From contig JAHHII010000003.1 in NCBI GenBank assembly GCA_019358855.1, positions 372,001 through 436,000 of the forward strand: a stretch of 64,000 bases of DNA, in the 5' to 3' direction. The notes below the pieces were generated by a model. The model was not told where the DNA came from. It did not search any database and saw only the letters and a list, made by a program, of their open reading frames with translations. Shown piece by piece: positions 1 to 9,665 of the stretch. Source of the stretch: Timaviella obliquedivisa GSE-PSE-MK23-08B. GTDB lineage: Bacteria; Cyanobacteriota; Cyanobacteriia; Elainellales; Elainellaceae. The position numbers were made by a program, and so were the translations under genes. Position 1 is the stretch's first letter. Each line of letters opens with the position of its first letter.

Positions 1-2
1 TC

Positions 3-1334
3 GAAGATATCGGTATTGTGCCAGTGCCTCCTGAACCCGGCGAGTATGCTACTCGGTTTACTCCCAAGCTGCGCACTGATATTAAACCCCTCACCATTAC
101 TCAACCTGAGGGGACTAGCTTCGAGGTTGAAGGTCACCACATTCGCTGGCAGAAATGGGACTTTCGCATTGGTTTTACTCCCCGCGAGGGTCTGGTACTG
201 TACAACGTCAGTTACGAAGATCAAGGCAAACTCCGTTCTATTCTCTATCGAGCTTCTTTGTCTGAAATGGTCGTACCCTACGGTGATCCGCGTCCCCAGC
301 ATTTTCGCAAAAATGCCTTTGATCTGGGTGAACATGGCGTCGGAATGCTGGCAAATTCTCTAAAGTTAGGATGCGATTGTTTGGGTGAAATTTATTACTT
401 TGATGCAGCATTAACGGACAGCCGAGGAAACGTTTCAATCACACAGAATGCTGTTTGTTTACACGAAGAGGATTATGGCATTTTATGGAAACATACAGAC
501 TGGCGATTAGATGAAGCTGAAGTGAGGCGATCGCGCCGTTTAGCTATTTCTTTTATCGCCACAGTAGATAACTACGAGTACGGTTTTTTCTGGTACTTTT
601 ACCAGGATGGAAACATCCAATACGAAGTTAAATTAACGGGAAATCTTCTCTGTGGTGCATTGGGCAACATGGGTAAATATGGCACATTAGTTGCCCCAGA
701 ACTCAACGCCATCAATCACCAACACTTCTTCAGTATGCGGCTAGATTTTGACTTAGAAGGGACGGCTAACTCAGTCTACGAAGTCAACACAGAAGCCGAG
801 CCAATGGGCGAAAATAACCCCTACGGCAACGCTTTCTATGCTCAGCCTACGCTTCTTAGCACAGAGCGATCGGCTCAGCGCCTGATCGATCCTTTCAAAG
901 CGCGTTACTGGAAAGTGGTCAACGATTCTGTTCATAATCGTTTGGGTCAGCCCGTGGGCTACAAAATTATTCCAGGCGATAATGCTATTCCTTACGCTCA
1001 TCCTGACTCAGCCATTCTCAAACGGGCTGGCTTCATGACCAAGCACCTCTGGGTGACACCCTACGCTGCTAATGAACTATACGCTGCCGGAGCTTACCCT
1101 AACCAGCATCTTGGCGGTGAAGGGTTACCTCAGTGGACACAGGCAGATCGTTCTATTGAGAACACTGATATCGTGATGTGGTACACGTTTGGACACCACC
1201 ATATTCCACGTCCGGAGGATTATCCAGTGATGTCCACTGCCTATTCTGGGTTTATGTTAAAACCCGTGGGGTTCTTCGATGCAAGCCCAGCGATGGATGT
1301 GCCGCCCTCTGCCCCGAAAGACAATTGTCACTAA
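3..1334 (+). CDS. Copper-containing primary-amine oxidase, 5'-truncated by window edge
   Basis: Oxidises primary amines to aldehydes with release of ammonia and hydrogen peroxide, using copper and a topaquinone made from an active-site tyrosine. The frame is open to the window edge (codons E-D-I-G-I-V before the first possible GTG at 18), so the start lies upstream. About 440 residues of a family usually around 640-680 are present. The topaquinone motif N-Y-E-Y is seen in TVDNYEYGFFW, the proposed catalytic Asp in IYYFDAAL, the HxH copper pair in NHQHFF, and the third copper His in the TFGHHHIPRPEDYP block near the C-terminus. All catalytic elements visible here are intact. It converges with the HU gene across a short hairpin. 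Family assignment is firm; the natural substrate is not known. Confidence 0.93.
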   Translation, partial: EDIGIVPVPPEPGEYATRFTPKLRTDIKPLTITQPEGTSFEVEGHHIRWQKWDFRIGFTPREGLVLYNVSYEDQGKLRSILYRASLSEMVVPYGDPRPQHFRKNAFDLGEHGVGMLANSLKLGCDCLGEIYYFDAALTDSRGNVSITQNAVCLHEEDYGILWKHTDWRLDEAEVRRSRRLAISFIATVDNYEYGFFWYFYQDGNIQYEVKLTGNLLCGALGNMGKYGTLVAPELNAINHQHFFSMRLDFDLEGTANSVYEVNTEAEPMGENNPYGNAFYAQPTLLSTERSAQRLIDPFKARYWKVVNDSVHNRLGQPVGYKIIPGDNAIPYAHPDSAILKRAGFMTKHLWVTPYAANELYAAGAYPNQHLGGEGLPQWTQADRSIENTDIVMWYTFGHHHIPRPEDYPVMSTAYSGFMLKPVGFFDASPAMDVPPSAPKDNCH

Positions 1335-1407
1335 CTTGAGCGGCAGGAAGCTTTAGCGAGTAGTTTAACTTTAGCAAGGTTCAAAGGAAACGATCGGCGC
1401 GATCGCC

Positions 1408-1440
1408 CTCTCCCAGTCTTGCTCTTAAAGGCTGGGAGAG
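1408..1440. terminator. Hairpin between convergent amine oxidase and HU genes
   Basis: A perfect 9 bp inverted repeat (CTCTCCCAG at 1408-1416 and CTGGGAGAG at 1432-1440) with a 15 nt loop lies between the two convergent stop codons. No long T-run follows on either strand, so it may terminate or stabilise 3' ends rather than act as a classical intrinsic terminator. Confidence 0.45.
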
Positions 1441-1458
1441 AGTTCAAAACAGATGATT

Positions 1459-1737
1459 CTAGGCGGTTACTTTTTCCTTAAATAACTTTCCTGCTGAGAA
1501 TGCTGGAACTCTTGTTGCTGGAATTGTCATCTCTTCTCCGGTTCTAGGATTGCGTCCAGAGCGCTCCTGACGCTCTCGTGGCTCAAAAGAACCAAATCCA
1601 ACCAGTGTTACTTTGTCGCCTGCTGCAACGGCTTGCTCAATGCTTTCTAAGGCAGCAGATAGCACTGCATCGATCTCTTTCTTAGTTGCGCCTTCTACTT
1701 TTGTGGCAATTGCATCCACGAGTTCAGCTTTGTTCAT
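1459..1737 (-). CDS. hup: HU-family nucleoid DNA-binding protein
   Basis: Small histone-like protein that bends and compacts DNA as a dimer. The 92-residue product starts MNKAELVDAIA, the classical HU N-terminus. It carries the core VTLVGFGSFEPRERQ followed by the DNA-binding arm GRNPRTGEEMTIPA and ends with the helix-forming FSAGKLFKEKV. I chose the ATG at 1737 because family members begin at exactly this MNKAEL; an in-frame GTG at 1749 would add only four residues. The gene is monocistronic and convergent with the amine oxidase. Length and motifs are normal. Confidence 0.95.
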   Translation of the reverse strand: MNKAELVDAIATKVEGATKKEIDAVLSAALESIEQAVAAGDKVTLVGFGSFEPRERQERSGRNPRTGEEMTIPATRVPAFSAGKLFKEKVTA

Positions 1738-1871
1738 AGTTACCGTCACATGAAAGGGTTGTTAGGTATCGTAGTGCAACTGTTCAGCGTTGATCCCTAC
1801 CGCTTAAAAATCTTTAACGTATGGCGATCGAGATGTTTAATCTCAGAAATTGAAATATCCAGATAAAAAGT

Positions 1872-2155
1872 TCAAGAGAACCAGTTTTCAATCTGGAGAT
1901 TTTGGAAGTCGGCATAGTCCTTAACGTTGTTTGTCACCACAATAAGATTATTCACTTGGGCAACAGCCGCAATTTGTCCATCAGCATAGGCAGGAGTTTT
2001 GCCGATCGCCGATAACCTAGCTCTCTCTTGAGCAAACCACTCCGCCGCCGCCGCAGCATAGGGCAACAAAGGCATCTTAGCTCGTACCTCCTCCCGCAAA
2101 TAGGCTTCAAGAATTTCTCACTTACTTCAGTCAAACGTACGAGTGATTTTTGCAA
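1872..2155 (-). pseudogene. VapC-type PIN-domain toxin remnant, frameshifted and 5'-truncated
   Basis: Type II toxin RNases of the VapC family cleave RNA through a four-acid PIN fold. The 3' frame (1872-2099) encodes the typical C-terminal half: KTPAYADGQIAAVAQVN, then VVTNNVKDYADF and a terminal IENWF. The preceding piece VRLTEVSE is in another frame, and the two join near 2112-2116, where the expected V-S-E-I-L sequence is broken by about two extra bases. The N-terminal L-L-D-T-N acid-bearing segment is missing altogether, and no adjacent antitoxin is recognisable. The catalytic site therefore cannot form. I infer a dead toxin-antitoxin remnant. Confidence 0.75.
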
Positions 2156-2273
2156 AGTTGGGTAAAAGTAAGCTTTGAAGCCATACTATTATGGTTTCTC
2201 AAAAACTGCTTCACCTTAATCACCATCATTTAGTTACTATTATTTGCTGCGGAATTGATTGTTGCAGAATTGA

Positions 2274-3056
2274 TCAAATCGCTTGCATCCCCCAAAAAAT
2301 TAAATTTGGCTCTACCCTTATTCGAGTTGCCAAGTCTGAAAACTGAGTTTGCAAATGTTGAAACAACACATCCCGATCGCCTCCTGTCAACGCGATCGCC
2401 CCTCCAGGAAAACGTTCTAGCCACGCCTCGCCATAATCTCGAATACTCGCTAACAGCGTATAGATAATTCCGCTCTGAATTGAATCTGGTGTATTCATTG
2501 CCCAACGGCTGGGTAAAACGGTAATACAAGAATTGACCACTGGTAAAGCCGCAGTATTTTGAGCAAGCGATCGCAATTGCGTATGCAATCCGGCAACAAT
2601 TGCGCCTCCAAAAAACTGCGCCTGATCATCCATCGCTGTAAACGTCAGGGCTGTCCCCGCATCAATTACCAGAACCGGAAACCCCAACGTTTTAGAAGCC
2701 CCTAGTAAAGCAAGAGCGCGATCGATTCCTAGCGATGGATAAATCCCTCCAATCGGCACTTGCCCCAACTCAAGAACTTGCACGCGGGGGTAACCTTGCC
2801 ACAGTGCTGTTTGAGAGGGAACTACTGAAGCAATTCGCAATGGCAATTCGAGATGGGTCAGGGGAAAGAGATCAGAAGCTTCATTAAATAACTTGGAGAG
2901 ATGGGAGTTTGGAGTAAATAGAGAAGCGATCGCCTCGGGCGTTAAATGGGCAATATCCCAGGTTTGGTGGAGGGTAGAGTTGAGAAACCAAGCCCAATGT
3001 AGGCGAGAGTTGCCAATCATTAATGCCAGCCAAGATTGGGTGGGTGCCGCCTTCAT
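2274..3056 (-). CDS. coaX: Type III pantothenate kinase
   Basis: Catalyses ATP-dependent phosphorylation of pantothenate, the first step of coenzyme A synthesis. The 260-residue product has the N-terminal phosphate-binding loop in the variant form ALMIGNSRLHWAWF and the VIDAGTALTFTAMD motif with its catalytic-site Asp. Further on are a GGAIVAG segment and a C-terminal ALTGGD loop, all in CoaX order. Length is normal. Its start codon overlaps the stop of the upstream TPR gene by 4 nt (3053-3056), so the two are almost certainly co-transcribed and translationally coupled. Confidence 0.9.
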   Translation of the reverse strand: MKAAPTQSWLALMIGNSRLHWAWFLNSTLHQTWDIAHLTPEAIASLFTPNSHLSKLFNEASDLFPLTHLELPLRIASVVPSQTALWQGYPRVQVLELGQVPIGGIYPSLGIDRALALLGASKTLGFPVLVIDAGTALTFTAMDDQAQFFGGAIVAGLHTQLRSLAQNTAALPVVNSCITVLPSRWAMNTPDSIQSGIIYTLLASIRDYGEAWLERFPGGAIALTGGDRDVLFQHLQTQFSDLATRIRVEPNLIFWGMQAI

Positions 3057-5026
3057 GGGTTCGTCCAGTTACGAGCTAATGCCAGCGAGCGATAGGGATT
3101 TTCGCCCGCTAAGAGCGATCGCCAGTATTGCGCTGGCTCTTTTGAAGCGCCCATCACCACCCACATATCTAGCCAAGATCGAGCCGCATCATAATTCTTT
3201 TGCGCTACCAAAAGTTCTAGGTAGATATCGCAGAAGGCATTAAATTCGCTGTAGTGGAAGCGATCGCGGCTAACTAAGGGCTGCAAGAGAGCTTCCGCTT
3301 CGGCAAGTTCACCCTGCTTAAGATGAGAACGGGCGATCGCAATTCGGGCAAAGGCGTAGTCTGGATCTTGCTGGTGCAATGATTGAACAATCGCCAGTGC
3401 CTCCGCTGGCTTGCCTTGTCGCTCGTAGGCGGTTGCCAGGTTGTAGCCTAAGTCTAGGGCGGTTGGCTCTAGTTTAAGAGCTTGTTTCAAGGGATACTCA
3501 GCTTTTGCCCAGTTACCTTCCTTAAGAGCCGCGATCGCCTGTCGGGTCAGTTTGTCCACCTCTGGCGAGTGATTGTGTGCCACTTCCTCATGTAGCTCAT
3601 AGCCCAATAGCTTCACCTCTCGCCATTCTCCTGCCATCCACAGCCGCATTTCTGAGTCGCGGAATTTGCGGGCAACGACTTGGGCTGCCTGTTGGCGCAT
3701 ACTGTCTGAGCCAGATTGACTCAGGGCAAAATTCTTCAAGATTTGATGCATTTCGGGAGTGTCCGTCATGAGGGCTAAATTCAGGGCAAGCTGACGACCC
3801 GCACCATCGCCTTGATCTAACAACATTGGAATCAGCGTTTTCACTTCTGGATGGTTTTGAAGGTACTGCTGAATCGCTTCGCGCAAGTCGTCTTCGTCGT
3901 CTGACTGAGCCGCCTCTTGGAGTAAAAATATATCATCTGACGCTTGAGGACTAATCCAGTAGTTGAGTGGAAATGACCAGGGGCTTTGGCGCTGGCTAAT
4001 AGATTTTTGTAAGTCGGCAAGGTTATCTTCGGCTAAGTCGAAGTCTGGCGCAACTTCTAATGCCTTTTGCCAATATTCTCGCGCCTGCCTTTCGCGACCT
4101 AACCGCAAAGTTGCCACTGCTGCTAAGTGATAAAGCAAGGGCGGTAGCGATGCCTCACTGATGGCTTCTGCCTGATGAAAAACTTCTAATATGCCCGGAT
4201 AATCGCCCAGAAAACTGAGCGCCTCTGCTTGCTTTTGCCAGATATCGGGCTGGTCGGAGGAGATGGCTTTGAGCCGGGTGACGGTTTGTTGTGCCAAGTC
4301 GCCACATCCACTTAAGCGTTGGTAGCGAGCTAAGTTAGATAAGGCGTGAGCGTTTTCAGGATCAGCCTCTAAAACAGAATTGGCGATCGCGATCGCTTCC
4401 TCCCAGTTGCCATCCATCGCCACCATTAAACTGAGATTATTGCGGGCTGGTAAATAGTTAGGATGAATCTGCAAAAGCTGTTCCGAGACTTGTCGCCCCG
4501 CCTCCATATCTCCATCCGCCATGTGTAGCTGCGCCAACTCGTGCAATGCCGCTACCTCTAGTCCCTGTTCTGGGGTTAAAGATTCACCTAAGTGCAGTTC
4601 GGCAATGACTCGCTCGCTCACTTCTTCCAGCTTCGTAACCGCATCCCGAATTTCTGCCGCTTTGGGATGGTTGGGCGATCGCTCTAGAAACTTCTGAAAG
4701 GCTTGCAGAGCCAAAGTTGTCCGAGCGCCCGCCATGTACGCCCCGCCTAAGGCAAGCATGAGTCCAGCATCATCGGGCTTAAGATGGCTTAACCGACGGC
4801 AAATGATTTGGTATTCTGTAAAATCTTGAATTTGGTAAGTAAGTGCTGCCAGCAGCCTTAGTACTTCTTCTTGATCGGGGTGTTGCTCATCAAGCGCTTC
4901 TAAAATATCTCTTGCCTGTGCCCACTGCCCTTTCCGCATCAAGGCTTCGGCTTTACCAAGGTTACTGGTCAGAGTGGCTGTACCAAAGCCACGCAGTTGC
5001 CGATCGCGCTTTATTTTCTTTGCCAT
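3053..5026 (-). CDS. Large TPR-repeat protein
   Basis: This 657-residue protein has a basic N-terminus (MAKKIKRDRQLRGFG) followed by many tetratricopeptide repeats, with units such as GQWAQARDILEAL near residue 33, DGNWEEAIAIANSVL near 208, EGNWAKAEYPLKQAL near 500 and QGKPAEALAIVQSL near 540. A less repetitive linker lies between about residues 340 and 490. TPR solenoids mediate protein-protein contacts; no enzymatic domain, signal peptide or membrane segment is visible, so it is probably cytoplasmic. It overlaps coaX by 4 nt and faces comB across a 151 bp divergent promoter region. The specific role is unknown. Confidence 0.8.
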   Translation of the reverse strand: MAKKIKRDRQLRGFGTATLTSNLGKAEALMRKGQWAQARDILEALDEQHPDQEEVLRLLAALTYQIQDFTEYQIICRRLSHLKPDDAGLMLALGGAYMAGARTTLALQAFQKFLERSPNHPKAAEIRDAVTKLEEVSERVIAELHLGESLTPEQGLEVAALHELAQLHMADGDMEAGRQVSEQLLQIHPNYLPARNNLSLMVAMDGNWEEAIAIANSVLEADPENAHALSNLARYQRLSGCGDLAQQTVTRLKAISSDQPDIWQKQAEALSFLGDYPGILEVFHQAEAISEASLPPLLYHLAAVATLRLGRERQAREYWQKALEVAPDFDLAEDNLADLQKSISQRQSPWSFPLNYWISPQASDDIFLLQEAAQSDDEDDLREAIQQYLQNHPEVKTLIPMLLDQGDGAGRQLALNLALMTDTPEMHQILKNFALSQSGSDSMRQQAAQVVARKFRDSEMRLWMAGEWREVKLLGYELHEEVAHNHSPEVDKLTRQAIAALKEGNWAKAEYPLKQALKLEPTALDLGYNLATAYERQGKPAEALAIVQSLHQQDPDYAFARIAIARSHLKQGELAEAEALLQPLVSRDRFHYSEFNAFCDIYLELLVAQKNYDAARSWLDMWVVMGASKEPAQYWRSLLAGENPYRSLALARNWTNP

Positions 5027-5177
5027 GATTGGAAGTCCTCAGCGATGATTGGGAACGGGTAGGCGCTGACTGGGTCGCCATCACTGCATACCATTGGGAA
5101 TAGTAACATTCTCAATTACTCTCCTGCTCACCATTCGCCATAAGATAGAAGCTTGTTGCGCTTAGGCAAACCCACTT

Positions 5178-5903
5178 GTGAAAATTTCCGTATTCCATAC
5201 TCCCGAACTGACTCCGACTGGCGCGATGCCAGATTGTGCGATCGCCATCGACGTTCTTCGTGCCACCACGACAATGGCAACAGCATTGCAATCTGGGGCT
5301 GAAGCAGTGCAAGTGTTTAGCGACCTGGATCAACTGATGAAAGTTAGCGAAAAATGGTCGCCCGACAAGCGCCTCCGGGCTGGAGAACGGGGTGGCGGAA
5401 CGGTCGCTGGCTGCGATTTAGGCAATTCGCCATTAGCCTGCACGCCTGAATTAATGATGGGTAAACGCTTGTTCATCAGCACCACGAATGGCACCCGTTG
5501 TTTGGAGCGCATTCAAGGAGCCAAGACCGTGTTGGCAGCGGCGCTAATTAACCGCTCTGCCGTTGTTGATTATTTATTAGAACATCAGCCAGAAACGGTT
5601 TGGATCGTTGGCTCTGGTTGGGAGGGGGCTTATTCATTAGAGGATACGGTTTGTGCCGGAGCGATCGTCCATAGCCTCAAAGCACAACATGCTGAGGTTG
5701 TAGAAGGCAATGATGAAGTAGTAGCGGCGATCGCGCTTTACACGCAATGGCACGATAAATTGCTAGAGCTAATCCACCATGCGAGCCATGGTCAACGCCT
5801 GCTGCGATTAAACTGTCTGGAAGATTTGAAATATTGCACCCAAACCGACATCTTAGAGGCGCTACCCATTCAGAAAGAACCGGGAGTTTTAATTAAATAT
5901 TAA
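5178..5903 (+). CDS. comB: 2-phosphosulfolactate phosphatase family protein
   Basis: ComB hydrolyses 2-phosphosulfolactate in the coenzyme M pathway of methanogens. Cyanobacterial members are widespread although these organisms lack that coenzyme, so the true substrate here is uncertain. The 241-residue product has the family signatures [38 protein letters not shown] and [14 protein letters not shown]. The start is GTG at 5178, since [10 protein letters not shown] is the usual N-terminus and no upstream alternative exists. A TAAGAT-like box precedes it. It is followed 34 bp later by era on the same strand. Confidence 0.88.
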   Translation: MKISVFHTPELTPTGAMPDCAIAIDVLRATTTMATALQSGAEAVQVFSDLDQLMKVSEKWSPDKRLRAGERGGGTVAGCDLGNSPLACTPELMMGKRLFISTTNGTRCLERIQGAKTVLAAALINRSAVVDYLLEHQPETVWIVGSGWEGAYSLEDTVCAGAIVHSLKAQHAEVVEGNDEVVAAIALYTQWHDKLLELIHHASHGQRLLRLNCLEDLKYCTQTDILEALPIQKEPGVLIKY

Positions 5904-5937
5904 GATTAAAAAATAAAGCATTCATGCAGGTAGTTAA

Positions 5938-6885
5938 ATGACGGGTGTACCTTTAGATTTGATGGCAGGAAACTTAATCCCGGTTGCGCCACCGGGGTTC
6001 AAATCGGGGTTTGTCGGAATCATTGGTCGTCCCAACGTCGGCAAGTCTACCCTCATGAATCATTTGATTGGGCAGAAGATTGCGATTACTTCCCCCATCC
6101 CCCAAACAACTCGCAACCGCCTACGCGGAATTTTGACCCAGCCAGAAGCACAGATCATTTTTGTCGATACTCCCGGCATCCACAAGCCTCACCATCAATT
6201 AGGTCAAGTCTTAGTTAAGAACGCTTGCCTCGCTATTGAATCAGTAGATGTGGTGCTGTTCGTGGTCGATGGCACAGCCGATCTGGGCGGCGGCGATCGC
6301 TTCATTGCCGAACTTTTGACCCGCACTCAAGCTCCCGTCATTTTGGGCATCAACAAAGCCGACCTCCAGCCCGCTGCTTGCTTGGGCATTGATGAAACCT
6401 ATACTCAGCTTGCCGCCGAGCGGAGTTGGTCAACCGTTAAGTTTTCTGCCCTAACTGGAAATGGACTCGATGACCTGCAAACCCAGCTTGTAGCCGCCCT
6501 AGAGCCGGGGCCCTACTACTATCCTCCTGACTTAGTGACCGATCAGCCTGAACGGTTTATTATGGGCGAACTGATTCGAGAGCAGATTCTGATGATGACG
6601 CGAGAAGAAGTGCCTCACTCTGTGGCGATCGCTGTAGATGTTGTTGAAGAAGAACCCACCATCACTCGCATTCTCGCCACTATCCACGTTGAGCGCGACT
6701 CTCAAAAAGGCATCTTGATTGGCAAAGGTGGAAAAATGCTGAAGGAAATTGGCACGGCTGCCCGTCAACAAATCCAAAAGCTTGTCATGGGGAAGGTTTA
6801 CCTAGAGCTATTTGTTAAAGTTCAACCTAAATGGCGGCAATCTCGGACTCAGTTGGCGGCACTAGGCTATCGGGTTGAGGGCTAA
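5938..6885 (+). CDS. era: GTPase Era, 16S rRNA maturation factor
   Basis: Era is a GTPase that binds the 3' end of 16S rRNA during 30S subunit assembly. The 315-residue product shows G1 GRPNVGKST, a T-T effector region after ITSPIPQ, G3 DTPGIH, G4 NKAD and G5 SALTGNG. A C-terminal KH domain carries GKGGKMLKEIGTAARQ. An N-terminal extension of about 25 residues precedes the G domain, which makes the downstream ATG at 5962 a possible alternative start. It lies directly downstream of comB. Confidence 0.96.
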   Translation: MTGVPLDLMAGNLIPVAPPGFKSGFVGIIGRPNVGKSTLMNHLIGQKIAITSPIPQTTRNRLRGILTQPEAQIIFVDTPGIHKPHHQLGQVLVKNACLAIESVDVVLFVVDGTADLGGGDRFIAELLTRTQAPVILGINKADLQPAACLGIDETYTQLAAERSWSTVKFSALTGNGLDDLQTQLVAALEPGPYYYPPDLVTDQPERFIMGELIREQILMMTREEVPHSVAIAVDVVEEEPTITRILATIHVERDSQKGILIGKGGKMLKEIGTAARQQIQKLVMGKVYLELFVKVQPKWRQSRTQLAALGYRVEG

Positions 6886-7199
6886 AGGAGCGTTAGGGAA
6901 AACGACTTTCACTCAAGATTCCGCATATTTACGGTTGATTCATCAAATCTTACTGCTTAGACGGCTCACTCATCCGTGAAGAGTTCTATTTCACCTCATG
7001 ACTCTCCGTAAAAACGCGATTTCACTAATCCGCATAACTTGGCACAATAATACCTAACAGAGCATCCTTTGAATTCTCGCAGCGTAGAGTCGGTGATCGT
7101 TAATATATAGTTTTTTGTTTTATAGTTTCACAACTTATGGTCTTTTGCTTAGCCCTTAGTTAGGTTTGGCTTGAATAATTTCCATTTAGGACTAGACCC
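6886..7199. other. Intergenic region before the PAS/GAF kinase
   Basis: 314 bp without an ORF of interest. It is AT-rich towards the 3' end, with TTAATATATAG near 7105 that could supply a -10 element. The octamer TCCGCATA occurs twice, near 6921 and 7029, but I see no regular array. No tRNA-like or terminator structure is evident. Confidence 0.4.
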
Positions 7200-9665
7200 A
7201 TGAGCCTCTTTCCCCCTTCGAGGCAAGATTACTATGAATCGTCGTTGCCCTCTTCGGAGTTGCCCCCTTCAGACAGTTCAGACAGTTCAGACAGCCCGAT
7301 CTCAATTCGTCCGCTCATGCATCTTGCCAAGACCTCGCCTAAGCGGAATATTATGCCTGTCCAATCTGACCTGCGGCAGACTAAATCGGCAGTTTCTTCA
7401 AAAAATGTGGCGGAATCACTTTGTTTTACACTAGATGCTGCTGGGATGATCTTGTCGGTTAGTCTATCCGGAGCGATCGCATTAGGCTACCCCATCGAAT
7501 TGCTGATTGATAGTGCCCTCATTGATTTAGTCCATCCTCTCGATCGCCAGCGCTGGCAACAGGAATGTCAAGCTGTTGCCGTTAATTTTATTCAACCCTA
7601 CCCTAGTCCGTTTCGCTTTCTACGGCAAGACGGCAGCAGCCTTGAGCAAACTATGACTGCTCAGATGCTCCAGGGAGCTAGGGAACAGACGGTGCTATGG
7701 ATGGGAGCTAGCGTGCAGGCGGATTTAGCCATGGGTCAACAGGAGCAAGCTGTAGCAGTTCTGCGGCTGCAAGCAGAATGGAAACGACTCATGCGAGCGA
7801 TCGCCCTGCCCGTTCGTCAATCTCTGCCCCTCAAGCAAGTCCTCAAAGCCACTGCTACCGAAGTGCAGCGCATTCTAGAAGCCGATCGAGTATTCATTTA
7901 CCTGTTTCATCCCAACACCGCAGGCAATATTACGATTGAGATCCTCAAACCAGGTTGCTTGAGCATTCGACACTATCCTCATGCAGCAGCAATCTGCTAC
8001 CAAAAAAGTCGCTTACTCAAGCACCTCGATCAAGTTCAAGCAACCCCTGATCAAGAGCCATGCAGCCCGCAATGGCTTAATTCTATTCATCAATTAGGCG
8101 CAAAATCTGAAGTAGTAGTGCCGATCTTAATTCAGCATAATAACCTTCTTCAGCATAGCAGCCTGATTCGGAACAATAGCTTAGGCGATAAATTGACCTC
8201 CCAGCCCGATCAACTCTGGGGTTTGGTGGTGGTGCATCAGTGCGAGGAGCAGCGGTATTGGCAAGATTGGGAACTGGAGTTGTTAAATCAACTCGTTACT
8301 CACTTAGGAATTGTAGTGCAGCAGGCAGAATTGAATCAGCGCAACCAACGCTGGAATGCTAACCTAGAGCGACAAATTCGAGCCAGAACATCGCAACTAC
8401 AACTGGCGTACAACTTTGAAGCTACTCTCAAGCGGATTACCGACGAAGTACGCGATAGCTTAGAAGAAGACCAAATTTTGCAAGCAGCATTGCAAGAGGT
8501 GGCAAAAGCAATTGGCGTTAACTGCTGTAATGCCTCACTTTATGATCTGGAAATGCAGACCTCTACCGTTCATTATGAGTACACCAATATTCTCTCGCCA
8601 TACCAAGGCAGAGTGGTGCAAATGAACGCTTTTCCCGAGGTTTATTCTCAGCTTGTGCATGGGCAGGCATTTCAATTTTGTTCATTGACACCTAACCCCG
8701 ATCGCGGTCGGGTGGTGATGTTGACTTGCCCGATGATGGACGACCAGGGCGTGTTAGGTGATTTATGGTTGATCAATCATCCCAGCTATATTTTTACAGA
8801 GCAGGATATTCGGTTAGTGCAACAGGTTGCCAACCAATGCGCGATCGCCATTCGCCAAGCTCGGCTGTTTCAAGCTGCCCAAGCCCAAGTCAAAGAACTC
8901 GAACGCCTCAACCAACTCAAAGACGATTTTCTCAGCACCGTTTCCCACGAGCTTCGCACTCCCATGACCAACATCAAACTAGCCATTCAAATGCTAGAAG
9001 TGGTGTTAAAACAAACGGGCGTGCTTGAAGACACCACCCAGCGGGCAAATAAATACTTCAGCATTTTGCAAAGCGAGTGCCGCCGTGAAATTGGTTTGAT
9101 TAATGATCTCCTCGATCTATCCCGTCTAGAATCAGGTTCAGAATCATTAGACCTTGCTAGCATTGACCTCTTCACCTGGATTCCTTCTATTACCCAGGCG
9201 TTCGTAGAACGCGCCCATAACCATCAGCAACATTTACTGCTTAACCTGGAACCAACTCTTCCTACAATTACCAGCGATCGCTCTCATCTTGAAAGAATTT
9301 TAAGTGAGTTATTGCAAAACGCCTGTAAATACACACCTGCTGGAGAAACCATTATCGTTTCAGCACAGGTACACGATACTGAAGAACAAGAAGATGAATT
9401 ACCTGTAGGCAAACTAAGGCAGAAAATTATCTCGTTCAGCGTTTGCAACACGGGCGTTGAAATTCCTCCTGAAGAACTATCACGAATTTTTGAGAAGTTC
9501 TATCGCATTCCAAACAACGACCCATGGCAGCACGGTGGTACGGGGCTGGGGCTTGCTCTAGCGACTAAGCTAACTGCCCATTTGGGCGGCTCTTTGAAAG
9601 TGTCGAGTACTCCGGGTCAAACCTGCTTTAAAGTAGAATTTTTAGCTGACTTCGGTTCTTCCTAA
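7200..9665 (+). CDS. PAS/GAF sensor histidine kinase
   Basis: Cytoplasmic two-component sensor kinase of 821 residues with no transmembrane segment. Domains in order: a Ser/Asp-rich N-terminus, a PAS-like domain (about 70-160), a GAF domain (about 205-380, from QSLPLKQVLKATATEVQRIL to LVTHLGIVVQQAE), a coiled coil, a second GAF (about 410-560), then HisKA with the phospho-acceptor His583 in STVSHELRTPM. The HATPase domain has the N-box LLQNACKYTPAG and the G2 box GGTGLGLALA. The first GAF has a D-R-V-F-I-Y-L-F core like phytochrome-family GAFs, but I see no convincing bilin Cys. There is no adjacent response regulator, so it is an orphan; signal and partner are unknown. Confidence 0.92.
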   Translation: MSLFPPSRQDYYESSLPSSELPPSDSSDSSDSPISIRPLMHLAKTSPKRNIMPVQSDLRQTKSAVSSKNVAESLCFTLDAAGMILSVSLSGAIALGYPIELLIDSALIDLVHPLDRQRWQQECQAVAVNFIQPYPSPFRFLRQDGSSLEQTMTAQMLQGAREQTVLWMGASVQADLAMGQQEQAVAVLRLQAEWKRLMRAIALPVRQSLPLKQVLKATATEVQRILEADRVFIYLFHPNTAGNITIEILKPGCLSIRHYPHAAAICYQKSRLLKHLDQVQATPDQEPCSPQWLNSIHQLGAKSEVVVPILIQHNNLLQHSSLIRNNSLGDKLTSQPDQLWGLVVVHQCEEQRYWQDWELELLNQLVTHLGIVVQQAELNQRNQRWNANLERQIRARTSQLQLAYNFEATLKRITDEVRDSLEEDQILQAALQEVAKAIGVNCCNASLYDLEMQTSTVHYEYTNILSPYQGRVVQMNAFPEVYSQLVHGQAFQFCSLTPNPDRGRVVMLTCPMMDDQGVLGDLWLINHPSYIFTEQDIRLVQQVANQCAIAIRQARLFQAAQAQVKELERLNQLKDDFLSTVSHELRTPMTNIKLAIQMLEVVLKQTGVLEDTTQRANKYFSILQSECRREIGLINDLLDLSRLESGSESLDLASIDLFTWIPSITQAFVERAHNHQQHLLLNLEPTLPTITSDRSHLERILSELLQNACKYTPAGETIIVSAQVHDTEEQEDELPVGKLRQKIISFSVCNTGVEIPPEELSRIFEKFYRIPNNDPWQHGGTGLGLALATKLTAHLGGSLKVSSTPGQTCFKVEFLADFGSS
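7268..7294 (+). repeat. Three tandem 9 bp units inside the kinase N-terminus
   Basis: TTCAGACAG occurs three times head to tail and encodes repeated Ser-Asp-Ser. It lies in the disordered N-terminal segment and is likely a length-variable microsatellite. Confidence 0.8.
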
